A stretch of 23,744 nt of DNA, taken from JBCBSP01 sp964550935 (GTDB lineage Bacteria; Pseudomonadota; Alphaproteobacteria; Caulobacterales; Maricaulaceae). The DNA is taken from contig CAZKBB010000044.1 in NCBI GenBank assembly GCA_964550935.1, forward strand, positions 1-23,744, written 5' to 3'. Shown in pieces: positions 16,632 through 23,423 of this stretch. The number at the start of each line of letters is the position of its first letter. The stretch's first letter is position 1. The notes under the pieces are model-generated. The model searched no databases, had not been told where the DNA came from, and saw only the letters and a list, made by a program, of their open reading frames with translations. Both the position numbers and the translations under genes were made by a program.

Positions 16632-17891
16632 CTAATCTAGAACCGCGGCGACCGCCGGAATTCCGGCCGCTTCAGCGTCGCCGCCGGTGACGTCTCGAAC
16701 CGCGCCGCGCCAAGGCGACAGGCCCGCCGATCCGCGCATGGCGACGAAGTAGTCCGTCACCTCGGCGGCCGGGCCGCCATAATCGAAGCCCTGCATCAGC
16801 ATGAGGTACCCGGACAGGGCGCTTAGGCGCTCGCCGCCGGCGTAGGGGCTATCGGTTCCAGTCACGCGGAATGCAGAGATGCGCGCTTCGCCCATGGCCG
16901 CACGGATATCGTTGACGCCGCGCGCGCGTTGCATGAGCGGCCTATCATAGCTCATGGGCAGGTGGAGATAATCCGCCTCGTCCGCGGGGTTGAGAAAGGC
17001 CGGCATGGCGCGGGCGGGCATCATGTTGAAGCAACCGTCGATACAGATTGTGGTCATCGTGACCACGCTGTTCTCGAATGCGCCACCTTCACCATCGAGT
17101 CGCATGGCGAGGGGGGCGGCGCCGTTCACGGTCGTCTTCGCGCCGTGAAACAGCCCCCAAAGTCCATAGAAATGACGCGGCCGGTCAAGGTCGGCGGCGG
17201 CTTCGATATTCTCCAGAATATGAGTGTAGCGGCTTGCATCCTCGCGCCGGGCGAGGCTGCGCGCGCCAAGTTCTGCGTTGAGCGCCTGCACGGCCTCATA
17301 GCCGTCAATGCCCGCGCGCGATCGCGTGGATGCAGGCGGGCTGAGCGCGGCGAGGCGGTCCGCATCGGCGATGCGGTCGACACCTATGAACCACACCTTG
17401 CGCGCCTCGGGCAGCGATGCGTTCAGCGCCCGCAACGCCTGTAGTTTGCTGAAGAATTCCCGGTTGGCCCATTGTGCGGTGTCCTCGGCCCAAGCGTCGA
17501 AAACCGCGCGCGCGGGTAAGTCGTCTCCAGTCTCCAGAAAATAATTGAACGCGAGCGCCTGATCCGGGCCGAGTTCAGCCAGATAGGTCCGCGCAGGCCC
17601 GGTCTCCGCGAAGTGGCTGACGAGCGCCAAGTCGATCGCCTGCACGGCCCGGTAACCGTGGATTTCCGAAAGCATGACGAAGCGGGCGTCATAAACGGCA
17701 TCGTCGAAAGCGATCGCGCTCGCGCCGGTGTCAGCGTCTAAGTCCGTACGATGGTCGGCGAGCCAGGTGCGATAGCGCTGCGATCCGAATTGATCTTGCA
17801 GGACCGGCCAGTAGGGCCAGCCGAGGGCGCCCGCCGCCGCGACAACGACAAGAGCGCCGAGCCCGATCAAAAGGCGGATGAGCATCTTCAT
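16632..17891 (-). CDS. Membrane-anchored protein with TIKI/erythromycin-esterase-like motifs
   Basis: A 419-residue product with one N-terminal membrane helix (about 4-25), the rest probably periplasmic. FVMLSEIHGYRAVQ (71-84) resembles the GE-x-H motif that starts the TIKI/ChaN/erythromycin-esterase fold, with Glu76 and His78; YLAELGPDQA (103-112) adds Glu106; a second GxxH motif, GLFH, is at 246-249. Two GxxH motifs are the mark of the TIKI superfamily, but the first here reads SEIH. Two Cys lie close together in ICIDGCFN. I do not recognise a specific subfamily and assign no substrate. Single gene, convergent with pyrG, divergent from rpmF across 223 bases. Codon use appears somewhat less GC-extreme than in pyrG. 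Confidence 0.6.
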   Translation of the reverse strand: MKMLIRLLIGLGALVVVAAAGALGWPYWPVLQDQFGSQRYRTWLADHRTDLDADTGASAIAFDDAVYDARFVMLSEIHGYRAVQAIDLALVSHFAETGPARTYLAELGPDQALAFNYFLETGDDLPARAVFDAWAEDTAQWANREFFSKLQALRALNASLPEARKVWFIGVDRIADADRLAALSPPASTRSRAGIDGYEAVQALNAELGARSLARREDASRYTHILENIEAAADLDRPRHFYGLWGLFHGAKTTVNGAAPLAMRLDGEGGAFENSVVTMTTICIDGCFNMMPARAMPAFLNPADEADYLHLPMSYDRPLMQRARGVNDIRAAMGEARISAFRVTGTDSPYAGGERLSALSGYLMLMQGFDYGGPAAEVTDYFVAMRGSAGLSPWRGAVRDVTGGDAEAAGIPAVAAVLD

Positions 17892-18114
17892 GGCAGCCTC
17901 CCGGAGCCGACGCGTTTGACGCGCGCTGAAGCATGAATTCGAGCAACATCAAGTTAAAGCATGAAGCGCTCGGCGTATCCCTCGCTGATTTTCGAAGCGT
18001 GATATGACCAGGCCGTATTGCGTTCGCCATCCAAACGAAGTAACACCCGCGCTTCAGTCGCGCTGGGTCAGCCCTGCGCGCCATTTATTCGCGTTTAAAT
18101 CGTAGGAGAGACCC

Positions 18115-18297
18115 ATGGCGGTCCCCAAGCGCAAGACCACCCCGTCCAAGCGGGGCATGCGCCGCGCGCACGACGCGCTGAAGAACCCGGCCTATGTCGA
18201 GGATCAGGACACCGGCGAGCTGCGCCGTCCGCACCATGTCGACCTGAAGACCGGCATGTATCGCGGCAAGCAGATCCTGGAGCCGAAGGACGACTGA
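18115..18297 (+). CDS. rpmF: 50S ribosomal protein L32
   Basis: A 60-residue basic ribosomal protein: MAVPKRKTTPSKRGMRRAHD at the N-terminus and the conserved HHVDLKTGMYRGKQIL at the C-terminus. It is the form without zinc-binding cysteines, typical of alphaproteobacteria. AGGAG at 18104-18108 lies six bases before the ATG. It is monocistronic here: a strong terminator follows within 30 bases. Confidence 0.98.
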   Translation: MAVPKRKTTPSKRGMRRAHDALKNPAYVEDQDTGELRRPHHVDLKTGMYRGKQILEPKDD

Positions 18298-18326
18298 CGT
18301 CCCGACCGCTTCGCAAGCCCTGAAAA

Positions 18327-18353
18327 CCCCGCGCCGCCCGGCGCGGGGTTTTT
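18327..18353 (+). terminator. Intrinsic terminator of rpmF
   Basis: CCCCGCGCCG (18327-18336) and CGGCGCGGGG (18339-18348) are perfectly complementary, giving about nine to ten GC-rich pairs, followed by TTTTT (18349-18353). Textbook rho-independent terminator 30 bases after the rpmF stop codon. Confidence 0.92.
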
Positions 18354-18626
18354 CGTTGGCGCACGCCCCCTCAGTGCTTCGCACCATCCTCCCGCAGGCG
18401 GGGGGAGATATCGCGCCGACGTCTTGTCCTCTCCTGCTTGCGGGGGCGGCGCCGGCGCAGCTGACGGAAGGGGCGGGCGCGCAGCGGCCTTTGCGTTCTC
18501 CGGGAAACTTGCTGAACAACCGAGGCGTGCTATATGGCGGGTCTTCCACTCAATTAGGGTTGTGCTAACGTGCATTCGTCAATGTGGGGGCCAACGAATC
18601 GCGGTCCGAAAACTCGGAGAAAATCT
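18354..18626. other. Non-coding stretch at the left edge of the accessory insert
   Basis: No convincing gene. The first part (18380-18450) has C-rich/G-rich pairs such as CCTCCCGCAGGCGGGGGGAG that resemble degenerate intergenic palindromic repeats common in alphaproteobacteria. From about 18540 the base composition falls towards that of the following orphan gene. I see no tRNA 3' end or convincing attachment site. Confidence 0.4.
18509..18536 (+). promoter_or_regulatory. Possible promoter for the small orphan gene
   Basis: TTGCTG (18509-18514) and TATATG (18531-18536) are spaced by 16 bases, with three and four matches to the sigma-70 consensus. It would start a transcript about 85 bases before the 64-residue gene. 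Weak match; listed only because the region is otherwise GC-rich. Confidence 0.25.
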
Positions 18627-18821
18627 ATGACAGCTGCCGTTTCTCAAAAAAATCCGCGGGACGAGCATGCACTAGCGGATGATCGGCGTCGCACAGTTGA
18701 GCAGATGGTAGCAAGTTATTGCCGCCTGAAGTTGCATTATACGCCGAATATGACCGAGCAAGTATCGCGGAACATCGCCACGGTGTTCGAACGGTACCCG
18801 AATTTTCGCGCACCCCTCTAA
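18627..18821 (+). CDS. Small hypothetical protein, 64 residues
   Basis: I do not recognise this protein. GGAGA at 18616-18620 precedes the ATG by six bases, a good ribosome binding site, and the frame ends at TAA directly before the insertion sequence. The product is polar and probably helical: a charged N-terminal part (residues 1-22, rich in Arg and Asp), then VEQMVASYCRLKLHY (24-38) and a C-terminal stretch ending in VFERYPNFRAPL. One Cys, no membrane segment. Codon and base use are clearly less GC-rich than in rpmF or eno, suggesting transfer. The stop codon lies outside the element (TAA at 18819-18821, element from 18825), so the gene is not truncated by it. Coding status is likely but not certain. 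Confidence 0.5.
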   Translation: MTAAVSQKNPRDEHALADDRRRTVEQMVASYCRLKLHYTPNMTEQVSRNIATVFERYPNFRAPL

Positions 18822-19603
18822 CTAGGTACTGTTGACGAAGTGCCGGAACCACAGACGGATCGAGGCGAGATAGATGAAGCCGAGATAGCTGTCGGCGGTC
18901 TTGTCGTATCGGGTCGCGAGGCGGCGTGAGCAGCGCAGCTTGTTGAAGCAGCGCTCGATACGATTTCTCAGCGCATAGACGAAGTCGTCGATCTGGACGG
19001 GGTTCTTGCGGTTCCGGCGCGCCGGTATCATCGCAACAGCGCCCGCCTCTTCGAGCGATGCGCGGATATGGTCGCTGTCGTAGCCCTTGTCGGCGAGGAG
19101 GACGCGCGGGGCAGGCCCATGAGCGTTCATCAAGACCTCATAGCCTTTATAGTCCGAGACTTCTCCGCCGGTGATTTCGGCGGCTATGGGCAGCCCTTCG
19201 GCATTGGTGCGAAGGTGTATCAGGAACGTGAAGCCACCCTTTGAGCGCCCAAAACCCTGTTTTTGAGTCCCCCTTTAGCGCCCGCAGCCTGATGGTGCGC
19301 GCCAACTATGGTGGAATCGACCATGTGCAGGCTGTCGGGGACCGCTTCGCTCTCGCCCAGCGCCGCCAACATCACCTCCCACACGCCGGCCAGCGTCCAT
19401 CGGCGGAACTGGCGATAGACCCGCGTCCATGGACCGAAATAGTCGTGAAGATCGCGCCACGCAACGCCGGTGCGTGCGATCCAGAACACGCCGTCCAGCA
19501 CGCGGCGGTGATCACACGGCGGCCGGCCGCGCTTGCCGCCGCTGGCCACCACAAAGGGCTCGAAGAACGCCCACTCCTCGTCCGTCATCAATCCGCGAAC
19601 CAA
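18822..19603 (-). CDS. IS5-family DDE transposase in two frames (orfA/orfB)
   Basis: Catalyses movement of the surrounding element. The first frame (19603-19220, TTG start; ATG at 19588 possible) encodes 127 residues with MTDEEWAFFEPFV, the DUF4096-like N-terminal domain, and the first catalytic Asp in HMVDSTIVGAHH. The second frame, one base back (-1), is open from 19274 to 18822 and encodes GFGRSKGGFT, the second Asp in LLADKGYDSDHIR and the Glu in ALRNRIERCFNKLR. Joining at the five-G run at 19269-19273 (AAAGGGGGACT) gives AKGGTQKQGFGRSKGG, matching the continuous family sequence, so either programmed -1 slippage or a one-base loss explains the split. The TAG stop is formed by the flanking target bases, not by the element. 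Confidence 0.85.
18825..18842. repeat. Left terminal inverted repeat of the IS element
   Basis: GGTACTGTTGACGAAGTG, matching the complement of the right end at 16 of 18 positions. Preceded by TA (18823-18824). Confidence 0.88.
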
Positions 19604-19655
19604 GACAGACTCCCAAAAGCCACTCTTGAATCACGCTTCGGCGCTGCTGGGAATC

Positions 19656-19673
19656 CACTTCGTTAACAGGACC
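19656..19673. repeat. Right terminal inverted repeat of the IS element
   Basis: CACTTCGTTAACAGGACC, whose complement matches the left end at 16 of 18 positions. Followed by TA (19674-19675), the presumed target duplication. Confidence 0.88.
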
Positions 19674-19691
19674 TAGGCGGACCGCCCCTAA

Positions 19692-19725
19692 GCTTGTGCG
19701 TCATCGTTCACGATGACGCACAAGC
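19692..19725. repeat. Perfect 15-bp inverted repeat over the stop codon of the AT-rich gene
   Basis: GCTTGTGCGTCATCG (19692-19706) and CGATGACGCACAAGC (19711-19725) pair perfectly around TTCA. The right arm encodes the last residues ALVRHRER of the minus-strand gene and its TGA stop. No T run follows on either strand, so it is not a classical intrinsic terminator; it may stop transcription in a different way, protect the mRNA 3' end, or be a trace of recombination. Confidence 0.85.
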
Positions 19726-20348
19726 GCCTCGCGGTACACTTCTTCCAAGAAGCGTTCTTCGTCGGCCAACTTTTCTGGGGCTCGAAATTTATCTCCGAAC
19801 GCACGATTATACTCGTCGAACCATTCTCGCTCTGCATTTAAAAACATGATGTCGTGGATCGCCATGTGTCTTATAGCGATTAGCGGAACAGGCGATACGG
19901 ATACGGTATTCCAGCTTCTATTATGGAACGCCACCTCTTTGCAATCTGGATGAAATTGGGCAATCATTAATTTGTTTTGGATTGCCTTTGGTTTTACAAT
20001 CTCAAAAGCCATATCAAGGACGGGGAAGGCGCTTTTCTTCAAATTTGGAAAGCATATGCATAGTCCCTTTAATATCTTTTGCTTTGCTTGGTACGGTCGT
20101 AACCGCTTGAACGTTTCGAAAAAATCTTGGATAATGTCTACAACCGAATCGACATAAGGTTCATTGATTTCGCTTTTTACAGCGATGTAAAAAGTATTGT
20201 TTTTTATAGATGGCGATACAAATGGACATACAATGTTATTTCCTTTCTCGCGTGTCATTTTTTCATGCGGTTGGCTGAGGTATTCCTCAGCCCATTTCAT
20301 GACGTCGTTCGCTGCTTTAAGTTCTGCCGGGTTGAGCGTAGTTGACAT
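19701..20348 (-). CDS. DUF6875-like protein, horizontally acquired
   Basis: A 215-residue soluble protein. The pattern CPFVSPSIKNNTFYIAV (residues 41-57), then LMIAQFHPDCKE, AFHNRSW, SPVPLIAIRHMAIHDIMFLN and a C-terminal Glu/Arg-rich helix, agrees with my memory of DUF6875 proteins (CPFVPxA, MIGxFHP, PVPLLAIRHM). The function of that family is not established; several members sit in natural-product clusters. Base composition is unlike all neighbours: two 60-base stretches I counted have 38% and 30% GC in an otherwise GC-rich window, strong evidence of transfer. GAGGG precedes the ATG at 20346-20348 by about five bases. It faces away from eno; its end lies next to the insertion sequence. Intact frame, so possibly functional. 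Confidence 0.65.
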   Translation of the reverse strand: MSTTLNPAELKAANDVMKWAEEYLSQPHEKMTREKGNNIVCPFVSPSIKNNTFYIAVKSEINEPYVDSVVDIIQDFFETFKRLRPYQAKQKILKGLCICFPNLKKSAFPVLDMAFEIVKPKAIQNKLMIAQFHPDCKEVAFHNRSWNTVSVSPVPLIAIRHMAIHDIMFLNAEREWFDEYNRAFGDKFRAPEKLADEERFLEEVYREALVRHRER

Positions 20349-20510
20349 GATGCCCTCGTAATCGCGTTGGTCGTGTCAAGCAAAAATACCCGTATAGATT
20401 GCATCAATCCAGCCCCGTTCCGTCGGGCTTTTCGCGCGGGGCCCCCTCGGCTATGAGGGCGGCGCGCCGTCCGGCGCGGTCCGATCCGTTTGCGGGAGCC
20501 CTGTAGCGAC
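20349..20510. other. Divergent spacer between the AT-rich gene and eno
   Basis: Composition changes from AT-rich to GC-rich at about 20405-20440, which I take as the right edge of the accessory insert. The promoter of eno should lie here, but I found no good -35/-10 pair. Small GC hairpins (20411-20429 and 20444-20459) are present. Confidence 0.4.
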
Positions 20511-21788
20511 ATGACCGCCATCGTCGAAATCATCGCGCGCGAGATCCTCGACAGCCGGGGCAATCCCACCGTGGAGGTGGACGTGGTGCTGGAGGACGGC
20601 TCCATGGGGCGCGCCGGCGTGCCGTCGGGCGCGTCCACGGGCGAGCACGAGGCGGTGGAGCGCCGCGACGGCGGCGCGCGCTATGGCGGCAAGGGCGTGC
20701 AGGGCGCGATCGAGGCGGTGGAGACCGAGATTTTCGACGCGCTCGGCGGGCTCGACGCGGAAGACCAACGCCGCATCGACGAGGTGATGATCGGGCTCGA
20801 CGGCACAGCGAACAAGGCCCGCCTCGGCGCGAACGCCATGCTGGGCGTCTCGCTCGCCGCAGCAAAGGCCGCGGCAAAGGCTTCCGGCCTGCCGCTCTAC
20901 CGCTATGTGGGCGGGGTGCACGCGCGCGTCCTGCCCGCGCCGATGATGAACATCGTCAATGGCGGCGCGCACGCGGACAATCCGATCGACTTTCAGGAAT
21001 TCATGATCATGCCGGTGGGCGTTGACAGCTTCGCCGAGGCGCTGCGCTGCGGCGCGGAGGTGTTCCATGCGCTCAAAGCCCGGCTGAAGGCGGCCGGCCA
21101 CTCCACGAACGTGGGCGATGAGGGCGGGTTCGCGCCGGACCTGAAAAGCCCCGAGGCCGCGCTCGACGAGATCCTGAAGGCGGTCGAGGACGCAGGCTAT
21201 ACGCCGGGCGAGGAGGTCGCGCTCGCGCTCGACGTCGCCTCCAGCGAGTTCTTCTCCAAGGGGGGCTACAATCTGAAGGGCCAAGGCGTGACCCATACGC
21301 CCGATGAGTTCGCGGCGTACCTTGAAAAGCTCGTCGGCGATTACCCGATCGTCTCCATCGAGGACGGCATGGACGAGAACGACTGGGCGGGTTGGGTCGG
21401 GCTCACCGAACGCCTCGAGGGCCGCTGCCAGCTCGTCGGCGACGATCTGTTCGTGACCAACCCGGAGCGCCTGGCGCGCGGCATCGAGGAGGGCGCGGGC
21501 AATGCGATCCTCGTCAAGGTCAACCAGATCGGGACGCTGTCTGAAACCCTCGACGCGGTGAACCTGGCCCTGCGCGCCGGCTACGGCGCTGTGATGAGCC
21601 ACCGCTCCGGCGAGACCGAGGACGCGACCATCGCCGACCTCGCCGTGGCGACCAATTGCGGGCAGATCAAAACCGGCTCGCTGGCGCGGTCCGATCGCAC
21701 CGCGAAGTACAACCAGCTCCTGCGCATCGAGGCCGAACTCGCCGACATGGCCGTTTACGCCGGCCGGTCGGGGATCGCAGCGGGGTAG
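20511..21788 (+). CDS. eno: Enolase
   Basis: Converts 2-phosphoglycerate to phosphoenolpyruvate in glycolysis, and can be part of the RNA degradosome. The product has 425 residues, the usual length. Motifs: REILDSRGNPTVEVDV, GVPSGASTGEHEA, LPAPMMNIVNGGAHADN, VGDEGGFAPD, SIEDGMDENDW and VGDDLFVTN (magnesium ligands), Lys336 in ILVKVNQIGTL, and MSHRSGETED. The ATG at 20511 is chosen for the conserved start; an in-frame TTG at 20490 would add seven residues. First gene of the restored core block after the accessory insert. Confidence 0.98.
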   Translation: MTAIVEIIAREILDSRGNPTVEVDVVLEDGSMGRAGVPSGASTGEHEAVERRDGGARYGGKGVQGAIEAVETEIFDALGGLDAEDQRRIDEVMIGLDGTANKARLGANAMLGVSLAAAKAAAKASGLPLYRYVGGVHARVLPAPMMNIVNGGAHADNPIDFQEFMIMPVGVDSFAEALRCGAEVFHALKARLKAAGHSTNVGDEGGFAPDLKSPEAALDEILKAVEDAGYTPGEEVALALDVASSEFFSKGGYNLKGQGVTHTPDEFAAYLEKLVGDYPIVSIEDGMDENDWAGWVGLTERLEGRCQLVGDDLFVTNPERLARGIEEGAGNAILVKVNQIGTLSETLDAVNLALRAGYGAVMSHRSGETEDATIADLAVATNCGQIKTGSLARSDRTAKYNQLLRIEAELADMAVYAGRSGIAAG

Positions 21789-21802
21789 GGCGCTCGACGG
21801 CC

Positions 21803-21818
21803 GGCGAATCGATTCGCC
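21803..21818. promoter_or_regulatory. 16-bp perfect palindrome holding two GANTC sites, before ftsB
   Basis: GGCGAATCGATTCGCC is fully self-complementary and contains GAATC and GATTC, both GANTC, the site methylated by the cell-cycle methyltransferase CcrM in Caulobacter-type alphaproteobacteria. It lies 80 bases before the ftsB start and 15 bases after eno. It could be a methylation-sensitive operator or simply a hairpin ending the eno transcript. Confidence 0.5.
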
Positions 21819-21898
21819 CTAACGCTTCCTTTACCGCGTTCAGGCATCGTCATCTGCAACGATCCGCAAAAGGCGGGCGGTGGATGGAGAGGCGGGCC

Positions 21899-22213
21899 AT
21901 GAACGAGCTCAGGCGCTTCACGGTGACGGGGTTGCTGATCGGGCTGGTCGCCTACCTGGCCCAGCATGCGTTCGACGACGATCGCAACGTGCTCGACTCC
22001 ATGCTCCTGCAGCACCGCATCACGGCTCTTGAGGCCGAACTCGCCGATGTCCGCGCCGAGCGCGAGGCGTTGCAGGACCGGGTGCGTCGCCTGCATCCTC
22101 AGCGCGGGCCGCTGGACACCGACCTGGTCGCTGAGCGCGCGCGCGAAGTGCTCAACTTCGCCCACCCCGACGAGATTGTGATCCGCCTCGACGAGGCGCC
22201 GGCCCGCTACTGA
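21899..22213 (+). CDS. ftsB: FtsB/DivIC-type septum formation protein
   Basis: Part of the FtsQ-FtsB-FtsL complex that controls septal peptidoglycan synthesis. A 104-residue bitopic protein: short N-terminus, one membrane helix (about 7-23), then a coiled coil (LLQHRITALEAELADVRAER, about 38-57, continuing to about 67) and a C-terminal segment with AREVLNFAHPDEIVIRL, the DivIC signature in alphaproteobacteria. The start at 21899 follows GGAGAGG with six bases spacing; the in-frame ATG at 21884 lies before that site and is less likely. The position between eno and pdhA is a conserved one for this gene. Confidence 0.92.
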   Translation: MNELRRFTVTGLLIGLVAYLAQHAFDDDRNVLDSMLLQHRITALEAELADVRAEREALQDRVRRLHPQRGPLDTDLVAERAREVLNFAHPDEIVIRLDEAPARY

Positions 22214-22276
22214 CCCGTTGCATGGCGAATTACTACGCACGCGCAGCAATCTAGCCGCTTTACGCCCCAGCCGAAG

Positions 22277-22307
22277 CCCTGCTAAGTCGCCCCTGCGACC
22301 AGCAGGG
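22277..22307. repeat. Two-tier hairpin in the leader of pdhA
   Basis: CCCTGCT (22277-22283) pairs with AGCAGGG (22301-22307), and inside it GTCGC (22286-22290) pairs with GCGAC (22295-22299) around CCCT, with a small AA/C internal bulge: twelve pairs in all. It ends 29 bases before the pdhA start. No T run follows, so a regulatory role (operator dyad or leader structure) is as likely as a terminator of ftsB. Confidence 0.65.
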
Positions 22308-22336
22308 AGCGCGAGCAGTGTTTCGCGTGTGAAATA

Positions 22337-23416
22337 ATGGCGTCCAGGCAGTCCTCTTCGTCCTCCTCCTCCAAGTCCGCCTCGAAGTCGGGATCGAAAT
22401 CGGCGGCCTCGAAGTCCTCCGGCGCCAAGCGCGCTTCGCCCCCCGCGTCGAAGCCTACGAAGGATCAGATGCTGACCTGGTATGAGGACATGCTCCTCAT
22501 CCGCCGCTTCGAGGAGAAGGCGGGCCAGCTCTACGGCATGGGGCTGATCGCAGGGTTCTGCCACCTCTACATCGGTCAGGAGGCCGTGGTGGTCGGCGTG
22601 CAGGGCGCGCTCGAGGACGGCGATCAGGTGATCACCGGCTATCGCGATCACGGCCACATGCTCGCCACCGGCATGGACCCGGACGGGGTGATGGCCGAGC
22701 TGACCGGGCGCGAGGCCGGCTATTCCAAAGGCAAGGGCGGGAGCATGCACATGTTCTCGCGCGACAAGCAGTTCTTCGGCGGCCACGGCATCGTGGGCGC
22801 GCAGGTTCCCATCGGCACAGGGCTCGCTTTCTCCAATCAGTACAAGGAGAACGGCAAGGTCTGCGCGACCTATTTCGGCGACGGCGCGGCGAACCAGGGC
22901 CAGGTCTATGAGAGCTTCAACATGGCCAAGCTCTGGAATCTGCCGGTGGTCTACATCATCGAGAATAACCAGTACGCCATGGGCACCAGCGTTCTGCGCT
23001 CGAGCTCTGAGACCCATCTGCACAAGCGCGGCGCCTCGTTCGGCATTCCCGGCGATGAGGTCGACGGCATGGACGTCACCGCCGTCTATGACGCCGCCTC
23101 AAAGGCCTGCGAGCATGCGCGCTCGGGCGAGGGGCCGTTCATCCTGGAGATGAAGACCTATCGCTATCGCGGCCACTCCATGTCCGACCCGGCGAAGTAC
23201 CGCACGCGCGACGAGGTCAACGAGTACCGCGAGCATAAAGACCCGATCGATCTGGCCCGGAAGATGATCCTCGACGCCAAGCACGCTGACGAGGACGAGA
23301 TCAAGGCGATCGAGAAGCGCATCAAGGAGCGCGTGAACACGTCCGCCGACTTCGCCCGCGAGAGCCCCGAGCCCGACCCGAGCGAGCTCTACACCGACGT
23401 TCTGATCGAGAGTTGA
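22337..23416 (+). CDS. pdhA: Pyruvate dehydrogenase E1 component, alpha subunit
   Basis: With the beta subunit decarboxylates pyruvate, using thiamine diphosphate, and passes acetyl groups to E2. The 359-residue product shows LIRRFEEKAGQLYGMGLI, HLYIGQEAVVVG, YRDHGHMLATG, SKGKGGSMHMF, the thiamine-diphosphate motif from GDGAANQGQ to IIENNQY, and YRYRGHSMSDPAKYR. The first 40 residues are an unusual low-complexity tail of Ser, Lys and Ala with seven serines in a row. The ribosome binding site before the ATG is weak; a later start at Met45 would cut into the first conserved helix and is unlikely. Followed seven bases later by pdhB: operon. Confidence 0.97.
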   Translation: MASRQSSSSSSSKSASKSGSKSAASKSSGAKRASPPASKPTKDQMLTWYEDMLLIRRFEEKAGQLYGMGLIAGFCHLYIGQEAVVVGVQGALEDGDQVITGYRDHGHMLATGMDPDGVMAELTGREAGYSKGKGGSMHMFSRDKQFFGGHGIVGAQVPIGTGLAFSNQYKENGKVCATYFGDGAANQGQVYESFNMAKLWNLPVVYIIENNQYAMGTSVLRSSSETHLHKRGASFGIPGDEVDGMDVTAVYDAASKACEHARSGEGPFILEMKTYRYRGHSMSDPAKYRTRDEVNEYREHKDPIDLARKMILDAKHADEDEIKAIEKRIKERVNTSADFARESPEPDPSELYTDVLIES

Positions 23417-23423
23417 TCCGACG

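Larger units (their letters stand above)
18825..19673 (-). mobile_element. IS5-family insertion sequence (IS427-group-like), complete
   Basis: An 849-bp element bounded by 18-bp terminal inverted repeats, GGTACTGTTGACGAAGTG at the left and the complement of CACTTCGTTAACAGGACC at the right, with two mismatches. It is flanked on both sides by TA inside CTAG (18822-18825 and 19673-19676), fitting a 2-bp TA target duplication as in the IS427 group. It carries one transposase split over two frames on the minus strand. Both ends and the duplication are intact, so insertion is probably recent. Group assignment is from memory of the family. Confidence 0.88.

Noticed and set aside
17930..17965. AGCATGAA direct repeat (17930 and 17958) upstream of rpmF
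   Set aside because: Eight bases, two copies only; no link to a known operator.
20411..20432. AGCCC/GGGCT hairpin followed by TTTT before eno as a terminator
   Set aside because: Only five base pairs with a nine-base loop; too weak to call.
18364..20448. Shared GCCCCCTC at both sides of the accessory insert as an attachment-site duplication
   Set aside because: Eight bases in GC-rich DNA is expected by chance, and no integrase gene is present.
20451..21602. Long minus-strand open frame opposite eno
   Set aside because: Antisense shadow of the eno codons; no recognisable domain or ribosome binding site.
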